Positions 1 to 10,313 of a stretch of 64,000 bases of DNA are shown here, piece by piece. The position numbers and the translations under genes were made by a program. This DNA is from Chelonoidis abingdonii (Eukaryota; Chordata; Testudines; Testudinidae): NCBI RefSeq assembly GCF_003597395.2, contig NC_133773.1, positions 77,973,668-78,037,667 on the forward strand, given 5' to 3'. The stretch's first letter is position 1. Each line of letters starts with the position of its first letter. The notes under the pieces are model-generated. The model had not been told where the DNA came from. It worked only from the letters and a program-made list of their open reading frames with translations, and did no database searches.

Positions 1-119
1 CTTTGTGGTTATTTGGAAATAATCAAACCACCAGTATGCAAGTCAGCCCTCTTTCAGCCAAATATTATGCTATGTATTTACAGATATCCACTATAGCTAT
101 CTATTGAGATTTATTATAC

Positions 120-384
120 TGCCTCTGATTGAAGCTAGACAAATTCAGACTGGAAATAAGATGTACGTTTTTAACGAGGGAGAGTAATTAATCATTGGAA
201 TTATTTATTAAGGGTTGTGGTGGATTCTTCATCACTGGCAATTTTTAAATCAATATTGGATGCTTTTCTAAAAGATCTGCTCTAGGAATTATTCTGGGGA
301 AGTTCTGGGGCTTGTGCTATACAAGAGGTGAGACTAGGTGATCACAGTGGTCCTTTCTGTCCTTGGAATCTCTGAATTTATGAA
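120..384 (+). repeat. CR1/L3-type LINE 3' tail
   Basis: This is non-coding 3' end sequence of a CR1-group LINE. It closes with the characteristic stretch in which a '...gatcacagtggtcc...' phrase is followed by a 'cttggaatctctgaattta' tail. The same order of phrases (a GACAAATTCA-like start, 'ggaaataa', 'tttttaac', 'gattaat', then the tail) recurs at the end of the CR1 copy near 9060-9345, so the two copies support each other inside this window. It is 5' truncated, as most CR1 copies are, and no coding part is left. Confidence 0.7.
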
Positions 385-1224
385 TATAAAAGTTAAATAA
401 AAGTTTTTAACTATTGGTTGTAAAATGTTTGAGAACATGTAGAGTGCTATTATGTATGTACCTAATTTGCATGACAGACATGCAGAAGACTCACAAAACT
501 CATGAAGTCCCATTGACTTCAGTTTTGGATCTGGCCCTCAGACACTGCATTGGTGGAGAGTATAGAGGTAATTGGATAGTACTTACAATGATCTTACTGC
601 ATTTATCTGAAATCTTAAGGCAGTTACTATGATTGTGGTAATATTGATATAGTTTACCTACATTTACAGAGAGATGACAATTAAAACTAAGTACAACATA
701 ATTGCTAAAATTGCAAGAGAACAGTCAAATCATAAATGGCAATTGTTTCAGTATTAGAATAATAAATAGTCATATATTCATAGTTAACATACAATGTATA
801 TTAAATTACTTGCTATCATACAAAACAGAATGTAAGCCAGTTAATCAGCGTGCTGATTAGATGGCTATTATATAATAATAACAACAGTTAAATTAAGTAA
901 ACATTAACCTATCATAACACAGTTAATTCATAGAAGTGTGGAAAAATGTTTAAATAAAGCCTCTCAGCCACTTAACCATTAATAATTCAATTGCACGAGT
1001 TCAAAGAGACAGCATCAATACAAATTTGGCCAAATTTTAGACTGGGTAAAAATAAGTATTTACAAAACCTTAGGTCAAATAAAATGTTTTCAATACTGAA
1101 AACGAACAAAAAAACATCAAACAATCCAGCTAAAACAGTTGTTCTGAAAAATGAATACACATTCCTCGTGCAGTTTATTGAGTCTGAACATTGCAGCACA
1201 GAGAGCTTGGAAGTGAATCTGAAT
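385..1224. other. AT-rich sequence, no gene seen
   Basis: No coding signal, RNA gene or recognisable repeat was found. The short open frames here have no motif and no codon structure. Confidence 0.6.
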
Positions 1225-1231
1225 ACACACG

Positions 1232-1269
<38 letters not shown>
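1225..1269. repeat. (CA)n / (CG)n microsatellite
   Basis: A dinucleotide run that switches from alternating CG to about 13 CA units and back to CGCACA. Open frames reading through it on both strands give only His-Thr or Cys-Val repeats and are artefacts. The alternating purine-pyrimidine CG core could adopt Z-DNA. Confidence 0.95.
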
Positions 1270-1270
<1 letters not shown>

Positions 1271-1923
1271 ATGGCTTAGTTACTTTTCATTGCTGAAGTT
1301 GAGATAAAAGCAATGAATAAACAACCTAGAGAAATATAAACTGCACTTTAAAAATTCAGTGAGTTTTAATATTTCAGTGTGAGATCAGTAATATAGCAAA
1401 TAAGGGATTTTTGTGATTAATTTTGTATTTATTTTCATAAAGAGCCAAAAGTACAAAAAGGTAAATGACTTACAGCTTATATACACTTTTGAATACTGCA
1501 CACTTCAGAGAATTGACAATAGAATTATGCAATTTTACCATGTGAAAGCTGCAAGACCAGACAATAATACAAGGCTAGAGACATAGATGTAATATGAGAA
1601 GGTGGTGGTAACAGTAATAAAATAGAAAACATGCATGAATGGGGAGAGGAGGAAATAAATAATCTGAAGGTGACAATCTCTTTAAATAAAACTGATTGTA
1701 GTTGAAGTCTGCTGCAGTGGCTGCCTGGTAATCATAGTCAACATCCTCCTGCTTAAGGTAATGTGAGTAAGATGGAACATGGAGAAATAAGGTAGGAATA
1801 TAAGGGGTGGAATCATGGCTCTAACAAATGTTTTTTTTATTTCAGTCTCTGAGTGAGATGAGAGTCCTAGCCTATGTGTGCTTCGCAGGGGGACATAGGG
1901 TTATGCATGACTTGGAAAAGGTC

Positions 1924-2045
1924 TAGGATGACCAGACAGCAAGTGTGAAAAACCGGGATGGGGTGGGGGGTAATAGGAGCCTATAAAAGAAAAAGATCCC
2001 AAAATTGGGACTGTCCCTATAAAATCGGGACATCTGGTCATCCTA
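1924..2045. mobile_element. Short palindromic hAT-like MITE with perfect 8-bp TSD
   Basis: A 122-bp non-autonomous DNA transposon. The termini are inverted: TAGGATGACCAGA on the left and TCTGGTCATCCTA on the right, a perfect 13-bp terminal inverted repeat. It is flanked by identical 8-bp direct repeats AAAAGGTC at 1916-1923 and 2046-2053, the target duplication length expected of hAT transposases. The interior carries two inverted 'CGGGA' type segments around a G-run. It has no coding capacity and would depend on a transposase encoded elsewhere. A fragment of the same right end lies at 31622-31648. Confidence 0.88.
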
Positions 2046-2053
2046 AAAAGGTC

Positions 2054-2997
2054 CCTCAAATGTATTCCATGGACTTGCAAGCCCCTTAATGTGATAGGAT
2101 CTGCTTTCATGTAGTTTATTGACAGTGGAGAGTAAAGCAATTTTTCAGACTCATGTATGGATTTGGAATGCAATATTTATTTTCCGGTTTTATTCCCTTC
2201 GTTCTCACTCCTCACACATTTGAAGGCCTATTTCTGTTTAGTCCCAAAATAAAAAGCATAGCCTTACGGCTTATGTGCTTAAAGGAAAGTATGGGCATAA
2301 TCCTGCATTCCTTGTGCATCTTCTATGACTCACACTGATGTCAATAAGAATTTTGAGTGCACCATGAATGCAAGATTGAGACCTGAATCATTTTCTAATA
2401 TTTCCTCTACCATATTCCTGAACAAATGCATCTAAATGAATGGAAGAGTTCCAGAACTGGATACGGTACAAAACCTGCAAAGCCACTAGTGCACCAGTGG
2501 TTCCTGTAGAAAATCATTTATTTATGGGGTTGAGAGACCAAAGTAATTTCTGTGTTAGATTCAGAACTGTGATGTCTTGTGGAGTATCTTCAGGACCTGT
2601 CCTAGTTTAATCAGCTTAAAATGCTATTCTACTTTGAAAAATGACTGTGTATGGCACCAGGTAGCTCAGCAGATCTGCTTCCTGTGTATATTCAGAATCT
2701 CATCTGCTTTCTTTAGTGGCAAATATACATTTTACTGCTTTTTAGTCAGGTTAAAACTGCACAGCCAGCACAATCAAAAAAGACTGTGCTGGTTTCTGTT
2801 CTTCCTTGTGCCTTAGAGTTGTTTACTAAATTCCAGTGTGCAAATCCATTGTTGTAAATGGGGTAGCGCAAGCTTCACTGAGGGGATGATCTGAAGATAA
2901 TAGAGTTGCATTGATATGCCTGAGAGCTTTCCTTGTAAACATTTTTTCTATGAATACGTATCACTGAATTATGCAGAGAAGTGTGCTCTCATCACAG
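2054..2997. other. Unassigned intergenic sequence
   Basis: No gene is supported. The short open frames at 2153-2338, 2577-2816 and 2916-3155 have no recognisable domain. A stretch near 2290-2385 resembles an old amniote palindromic repeat but is too decayed to classify. Confidence 0.5.
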
Positions 2998-3095
2998 AGC
3001 AGATGATTGGGAGTCAGAACTCCTGGTTCCTATTTCTTACTTTGACTTGCGGTATAACCTTGGGAAAGTCACTTATGAAAACTGGGGGACAGAGG
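2998..3095 (+). repeat. MIR/CORE-SINE fragment
   Basis: The phrase order is that of MIR-type SINEs: an 'agaactcctggttcct' block, 'tgacttgcggtataaccttggg', 'aaagtcactt', then 'actgggggacag'. It lacks the tRNA head and the LINE-like tail, so only the core survives. Similar fragments occur at 7489-7580 and 57285-57450. MIR-type SINEs are ancient in amniotes, which fits the strong divergence. Confidence 0.65.
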
Positions 3096-3261
3096 ATAAG
3101 TAAAAGGAAGATTATAATATATTTACTTTGTTATATATTTGAGATCCTTGTATAGAAATTGCTATATATATTTTATGTACTGTATTTTTGTTCTAATTTG
3201 GAACATTGATTCACTCTGTGATCTTTGGAAAGTCAGCTATCCTCTGCTTATTAATGAATTA

Positions 3262-4400
3262 GGCTATGTCTACACTATAAAGGTAAGTAGACTTAAGTTA
3301 TGTCAATGATCATCCTCTGCTGTAATTAAACCACTTTTGCACATCCACAAAACTCCTTTTGATGGCAGTGAGCATCCACAGTAGGTGCTCTTGCATGGAC
3401 AGAGATAGCAGTGCACTGTGGGTAGCTATCCCACTTTGCAACTTACCACTATCTGCATGTTCTGGGAATGGATAACAGTGCCTCCTGGGGGCAGGCTCAG
3501 CATTGTATGATGTATTTTAGCCTGTCCCATCATTCCACTGGCTTCCAACTATGTTTCACGCCACTTTTCAACAGCCTGTAAACTGTGCGCCTACCATCTC
3601 TGTTTGAAAGCATGAATCCTGCATTGCTCTCCAGTCTTGTGATGAGTGTTATGAACACAATGCGGCTGGTCCTGCAGTATTTCATGAAGTGCGAATCTGA
3701 ACAAGAATCCATGGTGCCTGCCCTGCTGTGTGCTACAGAAAGAAACAATTCAAGATTGCTGCTGGCATTCATGGAGCAGCTGCACATGGTGGACCATTGC
3801 TACTGGGCTCAGGAAACAAGCACTGAGTGGTGGGATCACATCGTGATGCCTGGAATGACTAGCAATGGCTGCAGAACTTTCCGATGTGCAAAGCCATCTT
3901 CCTGAAATTGTGTGTAGAGCTCCCTCGCCCCCCTCCTGTGACTCAAGGATTTCAAAATGAGAGCTGCCCTCATAGTGAAGAAGTGTGGGCGATCGTTGTG
4001 TGGAAGCTGGCAACCCCGGACTGCTACCAATCAGTCACAAATCAGTTTGGAGTTGGGAAGTCCACCATGGGGTTGCAGTGATGCAAATGTTCATATTCTA
4101 CTACAAAGGACTGTGATTCTGGGCAATGTGCAGGAAATAATGGATGGCTGTGTAGGAAAGGTATTCTCTAACTGCGGTGGTATGATAGGTGGCACACACA
4201 TCCCTATTTTGGCCATTATGTGACAGAGAACATCAATAGAAAGGGCTACTTCTCTGTGGCATTGCAAGTTCCAGTGGATCACTGGGGTCATTTCTCTGAC
4301 ATCAACGTGGGATGGTCAGGGAAGGTGCATGATGTATCATCACAAACACTGACCTGTACAGAAAGCTGCAAGCAGAGACCTTCTTTTCAAACCAGTATTT
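3262..4400 (+). mobile_element. PIF/Harbinger DNA transposon, 3' truncated
   Basis: The left terminus GGCTATGTCTACACT at 3262 follows a TTA trinucleotide at 3259-3261, as expected for PIF/Harbinger elements, which target TWA and duplicate 3 bp. The terminus resembles those of the copies at 7593 and 45566. The body contains decayed transposase sequence (separate entry). No right terminus is visible before antisense CR1 sequence starts near 4530, so the 3' end is lost by deletion or by the CR1 insertion. The element is non-functional. Confidence 0.75.
3585..4390 (+). pseudogene. Decayed PIF/Harbinger transposase (DDE_Tnp_4 family)
   Basis: The family's protein is a DDE transposase that cuts and pastes Harbinger elements in the nucleus. 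Fragments occur in three successive frames. A WWDHIV motif sits near 3830, then WKLATPDCYQSV and NQFGVGKSTMG near 4000-4080. Next come GNVQEIMDG and NCGGMIGGTHIPIL at 4124-4215, then NINRKGYFSVALQ and DINVGWSGKVHD near 4226-4330. The frame changes between these blocks mark several frameshifts. In the family the GTHIPI block is preceded by the first catalytic aspartate (IDGTHIPI); here that codon (4188-4190) reads GGT, glycine. The remaining two catalytic acids are missing because the gene ends near 4390. It is dead. Confidence 0.85.
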
Positions 4401-4529
4401 CATCATTATATGATATGAGTACCTCATCCTGCTTCTTTCCAAATACAGAACAGAAATATGTACTAAATGTGACAGGTTATATATATTCCAGTTACATTTA
4501 TTCACAATCATTAGTATATTTTCATAAAA

Positions 4530-5090
4530 TCATATGGAGTGCAACATCACACTAAATACTTCTGCCTCTTTTCCATCATTAACAACTATTTTACTATCTC
4601 CTTCTAGTAATGGGTCTAAACTACTGTTAAGATTTCTTTTTGTTCCAGCAGACTTAAAATAATCCTTCTTATTGTCGTTAGCCCTGTCAACCATAGCTCT
4701 TTCCCTGGTGTCTTGAGCTTCCCTTATCTGTCTTCCGTACTTCATAACTTATAATTTATAGTGATTGCTATCTATTTTACCTTTTTTCCTGTCATATATT
4801 GCTTTTTATTTCTAACTTCTGCCTTTATTTTCCCACTGAACCAGGAAGAACTAGAGAAAATTGTTCTTTCTTGATTGTGGGATCGTGGCTTTTTGGGCAT
4901 CTGAAGAACAATACTTAAAGAACTCCTGATTTTTATTCTTATTTTTACATCTGAACTTTTCCTCCCAATCAATTTCACTCATAATTTTCCTGAGCCTTGG
5001 GAAATTAACTCTTTAGAAGCACCATGAATATATATTACTGGTTGGGACTTCCCAGTGTTTGCCCATATTGAATGTAATCAGGTCATGATC
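4530..5090 (-). pseudogene. Antisense CR1 LINE ORF2 fragment (endonuclease-RT linker)
   Basis: On the minus strand the frame 4745-4530 reads as the stretch between the endonuclease and the reverse transcriptase of CR1 ORF2: a KKDYFKSAGTKRN block, then LDPLLEGDSKIV, then KEAEVFSVMLHSI. These match the family's YKY..SKRK, GPLLN..G.LVT and KAEVLNAFFASVF pattern. Further upstream on the same strand, 4978-4772, lies a degenerate basic segment, and around 5070 there is a phrase like the end of the endonuclease ('SDHDLITFNMG'). It is interrupted by stops and frameshifts. Confidence 0.7.
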
Positions 5091-5099
5091 ACTGATCCC

Positions 5100-5826
5100 T
5101 AGGCAACCACCAACTTGCAGTGCTTAATGCCAATCCAGTAATTAATTAATCTTTATCCATCATAAATGCAATTCAAAATATCTCTTGCAATGCCTTTTGT
5201 GTTAGAAAACTAATTATGTGCACAATGGTTACCCATACATAAACAGACATTTTGTGTGCAAAAACATGTTTGCATGCGTAAATGCTGTTTCAAAGGTGCA
5301 CATGCATCTTTACTGCAGTCTTCAGCCCCCAGATCTTAGCATTTCTGGCCATGAATTGTTTTCATTTTCATCTGTTTTTTTTTTTCCTGTTAATGCTTTA
5401 TAAACTTTGTTTTATTAGATTTACCTTTTTTTTTTTTTTTTTTTTTTTTTTTTGTACTGCCAGGGCTCACTGACCCTTTAGTAATTTACATTCTTCATGA
5501 TTTGTGTTTTTAAATGACTGCAACTGTCTTTTCGATAATGGAATTTAGACAACCTGGTCATTGGAGAGCTTTTTTTACCCCAAGCAAACTCCATTTTTGT
5601 TATTTACACGTTAATCCATTTGCTCTGAGTTTGTGTAGTTTAAACATTTGTTACCATCAATTCAAGTTCATTTCCTACTAAGCAATCATTTTTAAAAGAA
5701 ATGGCCCTGCACCAAGAACCCCCAGCTAAAAACTCCCATGCTTTAAATGCTCAAAATCTAGGTCCACTTATGCGGCTTGAGCCCTTTTAAATAAAATTTC
5801 AATTCTGATTTACCATGCAAAGGCTG
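5100..5826. other. AT-rich intergenic sequence with a long poly-T tract
   Basis: No gene is supported. A 28-nt uninterrupted T run occupies 5426-5453, with a shorter T-rich run near 5375-5386. The poly-T could be the tail of an antisense retrocopy, but no recognisable body adjoins it. Confidence 0.55.
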
Positions 5827-6690
5827 AATAAAAAAGGTGAGTCCTGGGGTGTCATTGGGCATGTGTAGGGGAATTAGCTCCATTCAGATGTTGTACCCTC
5901 CTCTGCTGGTCTCTCAACCTATCATCCGACTGTTCCCCTTCAGCCCCTCTCTCTCTAGGAACTGCAGCTTCCTCTTCATGACTTGGTCCTCCAGCCAGGT
6001 CACTACGGTCCTCCACTTCCAGAGTATCAAAGTCTTTCAGGGCAAACTGTCACAGGCAGTCTACTGTCCACAGCCTGGTCTGTGCCACTTCCCCAGTGGC
6101 TGGTAGGGGAACCTAGTCCCACCTTTACTCCAAGTTCCAGCTCAGGAGCCCTCTCTTCAGCAGTCAAGATCCACATTATCGTATGCCTTACTGTTTTTTC
6201 CCTTGAGCCTTTATGGTTCTCCCCCTCTCAGGGTTTGCCAGCCCAAACTTCCTCCTCCTAGGGAGTAACTGTAGATATTTGCCTCTAAAGCCCCAAACAC
6301 ACCTCCCTTCTTACAGAGAGTGACTACAGAATACTCTCTGCTCCCGGGCTTTATATAGACCCTTCATGTTCCTGTCCATCTGAGCCTTGTCTAATTAATC
6401 CCTGCTCTGTGGTTTTTGCTCCAGGTGCAGCCTGGGCAGTTAATGGGCCCACCTAGCCACCTTAACCCATCCAGGCCTTGTGTGGGGTGGACACCCCAGC
6501 ACAGGGGGGCATGCTGGAAGTCTTCTTGCAATCTGCACATAGGAACCAGTGCTCCCACATAGCCATACAGCAGCTCCTCCTGAATGTGGAGGAATGACTG
6601 AACCCTGCTGTGCCCATCCCCACAAAGGTTTATAGTCTAGTGGCTACATGAAGTGTGGTGGTTCAGTGACCAAAAGTCCCCACAGTGCCC
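5827..6690 (-). repeat. GC-rich repeat with TATA-containing promoter-like segment, antisense
   Basis: A block clearly richer in G+C than its surroundings, with edges close to 5827 and 6690. Read on the minus strand it contains a TATATAAAG box (plus-strand CTTTATATA at 6349-6357), preceded by 'ggctaggtgggcccattaactgcccagg' type sequence and followed by a purine-rich leader with GCAGAGAG. I recognise these phrases as a dispersed turtle repeat that looks like the promoter or 5' untranslated region of a retroelement (LTR or 5' leader). The family is uncertain. The minor open frames across it have no recognisable domain. Confidence 0.5.
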
Positions 6691-7240
6691 CTCCTCAAGA
6701 CTGTGTGCAGAGTACTGCTCCATGGAACAAAAGGAAAACCCCTTATGGGGTGGGGGTATGGGGGGTATCTCAATAGGCTTGCTCTCCCTGGTGACGGAAG
6801 CAGGGTTTCCTTTGTTTTTCAGGATGTAGATGCCAGTAGCTGGGGGAAGTAGGGAACCAGCCCTTAGTTTATGCTACAATATTGAAGTTAGGCTGCTGTT
6901 TGAATACTTCTTTGATTGCCATTGGGTTTCCATACAGAGTGTAATAGCCAAATGAACACTCATAATTCCTTCTGAAGCCTCTTTTAAGGCAAAAGAAAAA
7001 AAATGACTAGTAGAATCGTTTATCTCCATGTTGTGATGTTGATACCTGAGTCAACTAATAATTGTCAATTTTTTTCCACACAAAAAGTTCAGTTTTGAAA
7101 AATGGCTTCTTCGAAAATAGTGAACAGGCTTCTACCTTGTCATCTTACATCTTTATTCTAAATTATCATCTAGTGAAAATTATAACCTAGAAGTAATAAG
7201 CATAAATCTGCCTTTGAAAAACATATAACTTAATTATCCC
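6691..7240. other. Intergenic sequence, nothing recognised
   Basis: AT-rich, no coding or repeat signal that I can support. Confidence 0.5.
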
Positions 7241-7244
7241 ATGT

Positions 7245-7335
7245 GCCACTTTCTTAGCTGGTGAAAACAGGCATAACTCCATTGAGTACAATGGGTCTCT
7301 GTAGGTTTATCCCAGCTGGGAATCTGGCACGCAAT
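7245..7335. repeat. Old amniote palindromic repeat (degenerate)
   Basis: It begins with a decayed 'tagctggtgaaaacaggcataactcc' arm and ends 'cccagctgggaatctggc', around a centre with 'attgagtacaatggg'. A better-preserved member of the family is at 19001-19078, with a half copy near 19666-19712. These are short non-autonomous palindromes spread through amniote genomes. Confidence 0.55.
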
Positions 7336-7488
7336 AGTTATTTAGAAGGGAATTTAGGTGCGCCTGATTAAAGCACTTATTAAAAGGAACTTGAATTTAG
7401 CATTATTTAGTATCTTGCTTTTAGTCACTGGATCATTTGCCTAAACACAGGACAGGAAGGACAGTTTAAAAACAAACAAACAATGAGA

Positions 7489-7580
7489 GTGAGGAGGTCT
7501 AGGTTCCCTTCTTAGCTCTGTTATAGATTTCTGTTCCTCAGTTTTCTCTCTGCAAAATGGGGGTAGTGATATTCTTCTTG
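7489..7580 (+). repeat. MIR/CORE-SINE fragment
   Basis: It contains the MIR-like order 'aggttcccttcttagctctg', 'gttcctcagttttc' and 'tgcaaaatgggg'. It is highly diverged and without head or tail. Confidence 0.6.
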
Positions 7581-7592
7581 CTCACAGACTTA

Positions 7593-7995
7593 AGGCCATG
7601 TCTACACTACACATAAGATAGCTTTCATCGATAGAACAGTGGAGTTGTACACATTGCAATGCTCCTTCCACCAATTTAAATCTCCTGCTATGCTGATATA
7701 ATAAAACTACCTTGACGAGAGGCATAGAGCATTTTGTGATTAAGTTAGAGAGACACAGTGTCTTTGTAGACACTGCGTTGCCTATGTTGCCATAAGTGTC
7801 GATCCAGGAGGTGTCCCACAATGCCCATTATGATTGCTCTGGTCACCGGTTTGAATGTCACTGCCCTGCAACTGGGTACTCAGGCATGCAACGCTCTCCC
7901 TTTAAATTCCTGGGGATTTTTGAAATTCCACTTCCTGTTAGCTTGGTATGGTCACATCACATTGTCCCAGCTGACCATGCTGACTCCCTGCAGCA
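7593..7995 (+). mobile_element. PIF/Harbinger element, left part only
   Basis: The left terminus AGGCCATGTCTACACTAC is preceded by TTA at 7590-7592. It continues into sequence I recognise from turtle Harbinger elements: 'ggaggtgtcccacaatgccc' near 7807 and 'ccacttcctgttagcttgg' near 7930. CR1 sequence takes over close to 8000, so the right part is missing. No transposase motif is visible in this fragment. The frames at 7582-8032 are chance frames inside it. Confidence 0.6.
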
Positions 7996-7999
7996 AATG

Positions 8000-9345
8000 C
8001 ATGGCCAGATAACTTGCACCCAAGAGTCCTAAAAGAGTTAGCTGAGGAGATCTCTGGCCTACTGATGTTATTTTATAATAAATCTTAGAATACCAGGAAA
8101 ATTCCAGAAGAGTAGATGGATGCTAATGCTGTGCCAATATTCAAAAGGGTAAAATGGAACAATCTCGGTAACTATCAATCCTGGGCAAAATAATGGAACA
8201 ATTGATACAGGATTCAATTAATAAAGAAAGAAGGGAGGAATATAATGAATGCAATTCTACATGGTTTACAGAAAATAGGACTTGTTAAACAAATCTGATT
8301 TCATTCTTTGAGGTTACAAGTTTGGTTAATAAAAATAACTGCACAGATACTATATACTTAGACTTTTAGCACTGCAAAACATTCTGATTAAAACAAATCA
8401 ATAGAGTACACAATAAATGGATTAAGAACTAGCTAACTGACAGATTTCAATAAGTAGTTGTCGATGGGGAGGGTTTTTTTGAATGGAGGTTTATCTAGTA
8501 GGGTTCTGCAGGGATTGGTAGTAGGTCCCATAATATTGAATACATTCGTTAATGACCTGGAAGTAAATGTAAAATCACTGCTGATAAAAATTTTAAGATG
8601 ACATGAAGAGTGGTGGACTAGTAAATAATGATGAGGACAGGGTAGTTACTAAAAGGGATCTGGTGTGATTGGGAAACAGCACCCGTTCAAACAAAATGCT
8701 GTTTAATAGAGTCAATTGCAAACTTAGACACATAAGAACAAGGAATGCAGGAATCCTGAACACCTGTGACTCTGAAAAAGGATTTAGTGTTCATAGTGTA
8801 TCCAGTTCTGCTGTTCATACTGTATCCAGTTCTGGTGTCAACATTTTAAAAAAGATTTTGAAAAACTGAACCCAATGCAGATAAAAGCCAACAATATTAT
8901 TAGACGGCTGGAAAAAATGCCTTACTGTGAGAGACTTAAAGAGCTCAATCTGTTTAGCTTATCAAAAAGAATATTTAGAGGTCATATGATTACAATACTT
9001 AGAGAGAAAATACTGGGTAGTATAGGGCTCTTTTATCTAGCAGAAAAAGGCATATCAAGAACCAATGGCTGGAAGATGCGAAACCAGACAAATTCAAATT
9101 GGAAATAACACACACATTTTTAACCAGGAAGATGATTAATCCCTGGACAAATTAACAAGAGAAGTGATGGATTTTCCAACTCGATGTCTTCAAATCAAGA
9201 CTAGATGCCTTTTTGGAAGATATGCTATAATCAAACACAAGTTATTGGGTAATTAAATGAAATTTAAGGGCCATGACATACAGAATGCAAGACCAGATGA
9301 TCTAATGGTCTCTTTTGGCCTTAAACTCTATACATCTGTAAATAT
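8000..9345 (+). pseudogene. CR1/L3-type LINE, degenerate RT region and 3' tail
   Basis: The plus-strand reading follows CR1 ORF2 from just before the reverse transcriptase. A 'VLKELAEEISGLL' phrase is near 8030 and 'VPIFKRVKWNNLGNYQS' near 8130. A decayed 'ILNTFVNDLE' (family LFN.FINDLE) is near 8530. The C-terminal thumb phrase 'RLEKMPYCERLKELNLFSLSKR' falls at 8905-8971. It ends with the tail 'gatctaatggtctcttttgg' and 'cttaaactctat'. Many stops and frameshifts make it non-functional. It abuts the Harbinger fragment on the left. Confidence 0.8.
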
Positions 9346-9458
9346 TTTGCAGACACTTAAATGGCTTTGTGCATGTAGATGCACCTTTGTGCATCTGTTC
9401 TCAGCTTTCACTCTTCTGTGAATAAGATCCTAGCTTTACAGAGTCAGTAAAATAATGA

Positions 9459-9950
9459 AAAAGAATAAATGGACACAAATCAGACATCAGGAATAATAAC
9501 ATACAAAAGCCAGTAGGAGAACACTTCAATCTGCCTGGACATTCAATACCAGATTTAAAAGTAGCCATCTTTCAACAAAAAAATGTGAAAAACAGATTTC
9601 AAAGAGAAACTGCAGAGCTACAGTTCATTTGCAAATGTAACACCATTAATTTGGGTTTGAATAGGGACTGGGAGTGGCTGGCTCACTACAAAAGCAATTT
9701 TCATTCTCTCTTGGTATTGACACTTCCTCATCAATTGTTGGGAGTGGACCACATCCGCTCTGACTGAATTGGCCTTTGTCATCACTGGTTCTCCACTTGT
9801 AAGGTAACTCCCTTCTTTTCACATGTCATTATATTTATGCCTGTTTCTGTAATTTTCACTCCATGCATCTGAAGAAGTGGAAAGTGGACATGAAAGCTTA
9901 TGCCCAAATAAATCTGTTAGTCTTTAAGATGCCACTGAACGCCTTTTTTT
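9459..9950 (+). pseudogene. Penelope-like element: C-terminal GIY-YIG endonuclease relic and 3' end
   Basis: One frame stays open from 9459 to 9767 (103 codons). It reads HKSDIRN, then KPVGEHFNLPGHSIPDLKVAIF, then ETAELQFICKCNTINLGLNRDWEWLAHY. The spacing of H..SDI, PV..HF...GHS, the E before the 'I.KFNT...GLNRD' ending, and the C-terminal position match the GIY-YIG endonuclease region of Penelope-like elements. The GIY and YIG strands themselves and the reverse transcriptase are absent, so this is 5' truncated. After the stop comes a 3' region with 'catctgaagaagtgg', 'gaaagcttatgcccaaataaa' and 'gttagtctttaagatgccac', followed by T-rich sequence. A second 3' end lies antisense at 39874-40258. 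Confidence 0.65.
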
Positions 9951-9991
9951 TTTCTTTTTCTTTTTTTTTAGTAAAATAATGAAGCTACTGC

Positions 9992-10305
9992 CACAGCTGG
10001 CTCCAGGCACCAGCTGACTAAGCATGTGCTTGGGACAGCACTTTGTAAGGGGTGGCCAATCTTTGGGTGGCAAGGCAGCGCTCGGTATTTTTTGTTTTTG
10101 TTTGTTTCTGCCAGGTGGTGCTTGGGGGAGCTGTTTTGGTGGGGCAACATGGTGCTGGGAGGCGTTACAATGTGGCAGGGCGGCACTTGGGGGATTGTTT
10201 CGGCGGGGCAGTGTGGCACTTGGTTGGGGGGTTGTTATGGTAGAGCAGCACTTCTTTTTTTTTTTTTTTTTGCTTGGGGTGGCAAAAAAGTTAGAGCTGG
10301 CCCTG
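9992..10305. mobile_element. Non-autonomous hAT-like element with near-perfect 8-bp TSD
   Basis: A 314-bp element with inverted ends: CACAGCTGGCTCCAG on the left and TTAGAGCTGGCCCTG on the right. The flanks are GCTACTGC (9984-9991) and GCTATTGC (10306-10313), an 8-bp target duplication with one mismatch. The interior is G-rich, with 'ggcggcactt', 'gtttcggcgggg' and a T run at 10254-10271 followed by 'gcttggggtggcaaa'. The same terminal plan (GGCCGGCTCTAG / GAGCCGCCCC) is seen in the MITE at 31237-31509, so the two are related. The Gly/Trp-rich open frames across it are not proteins. Confidence 0.75.
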
Positions 10306-10313
10306 GCTATTGC

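Noticed and set aside
987..1296. 93- and 101-codon frames on both strands
   Set aside because: They run through the CA/CG microsatellite; the translations are Cys-Val or Thr-His repeats.
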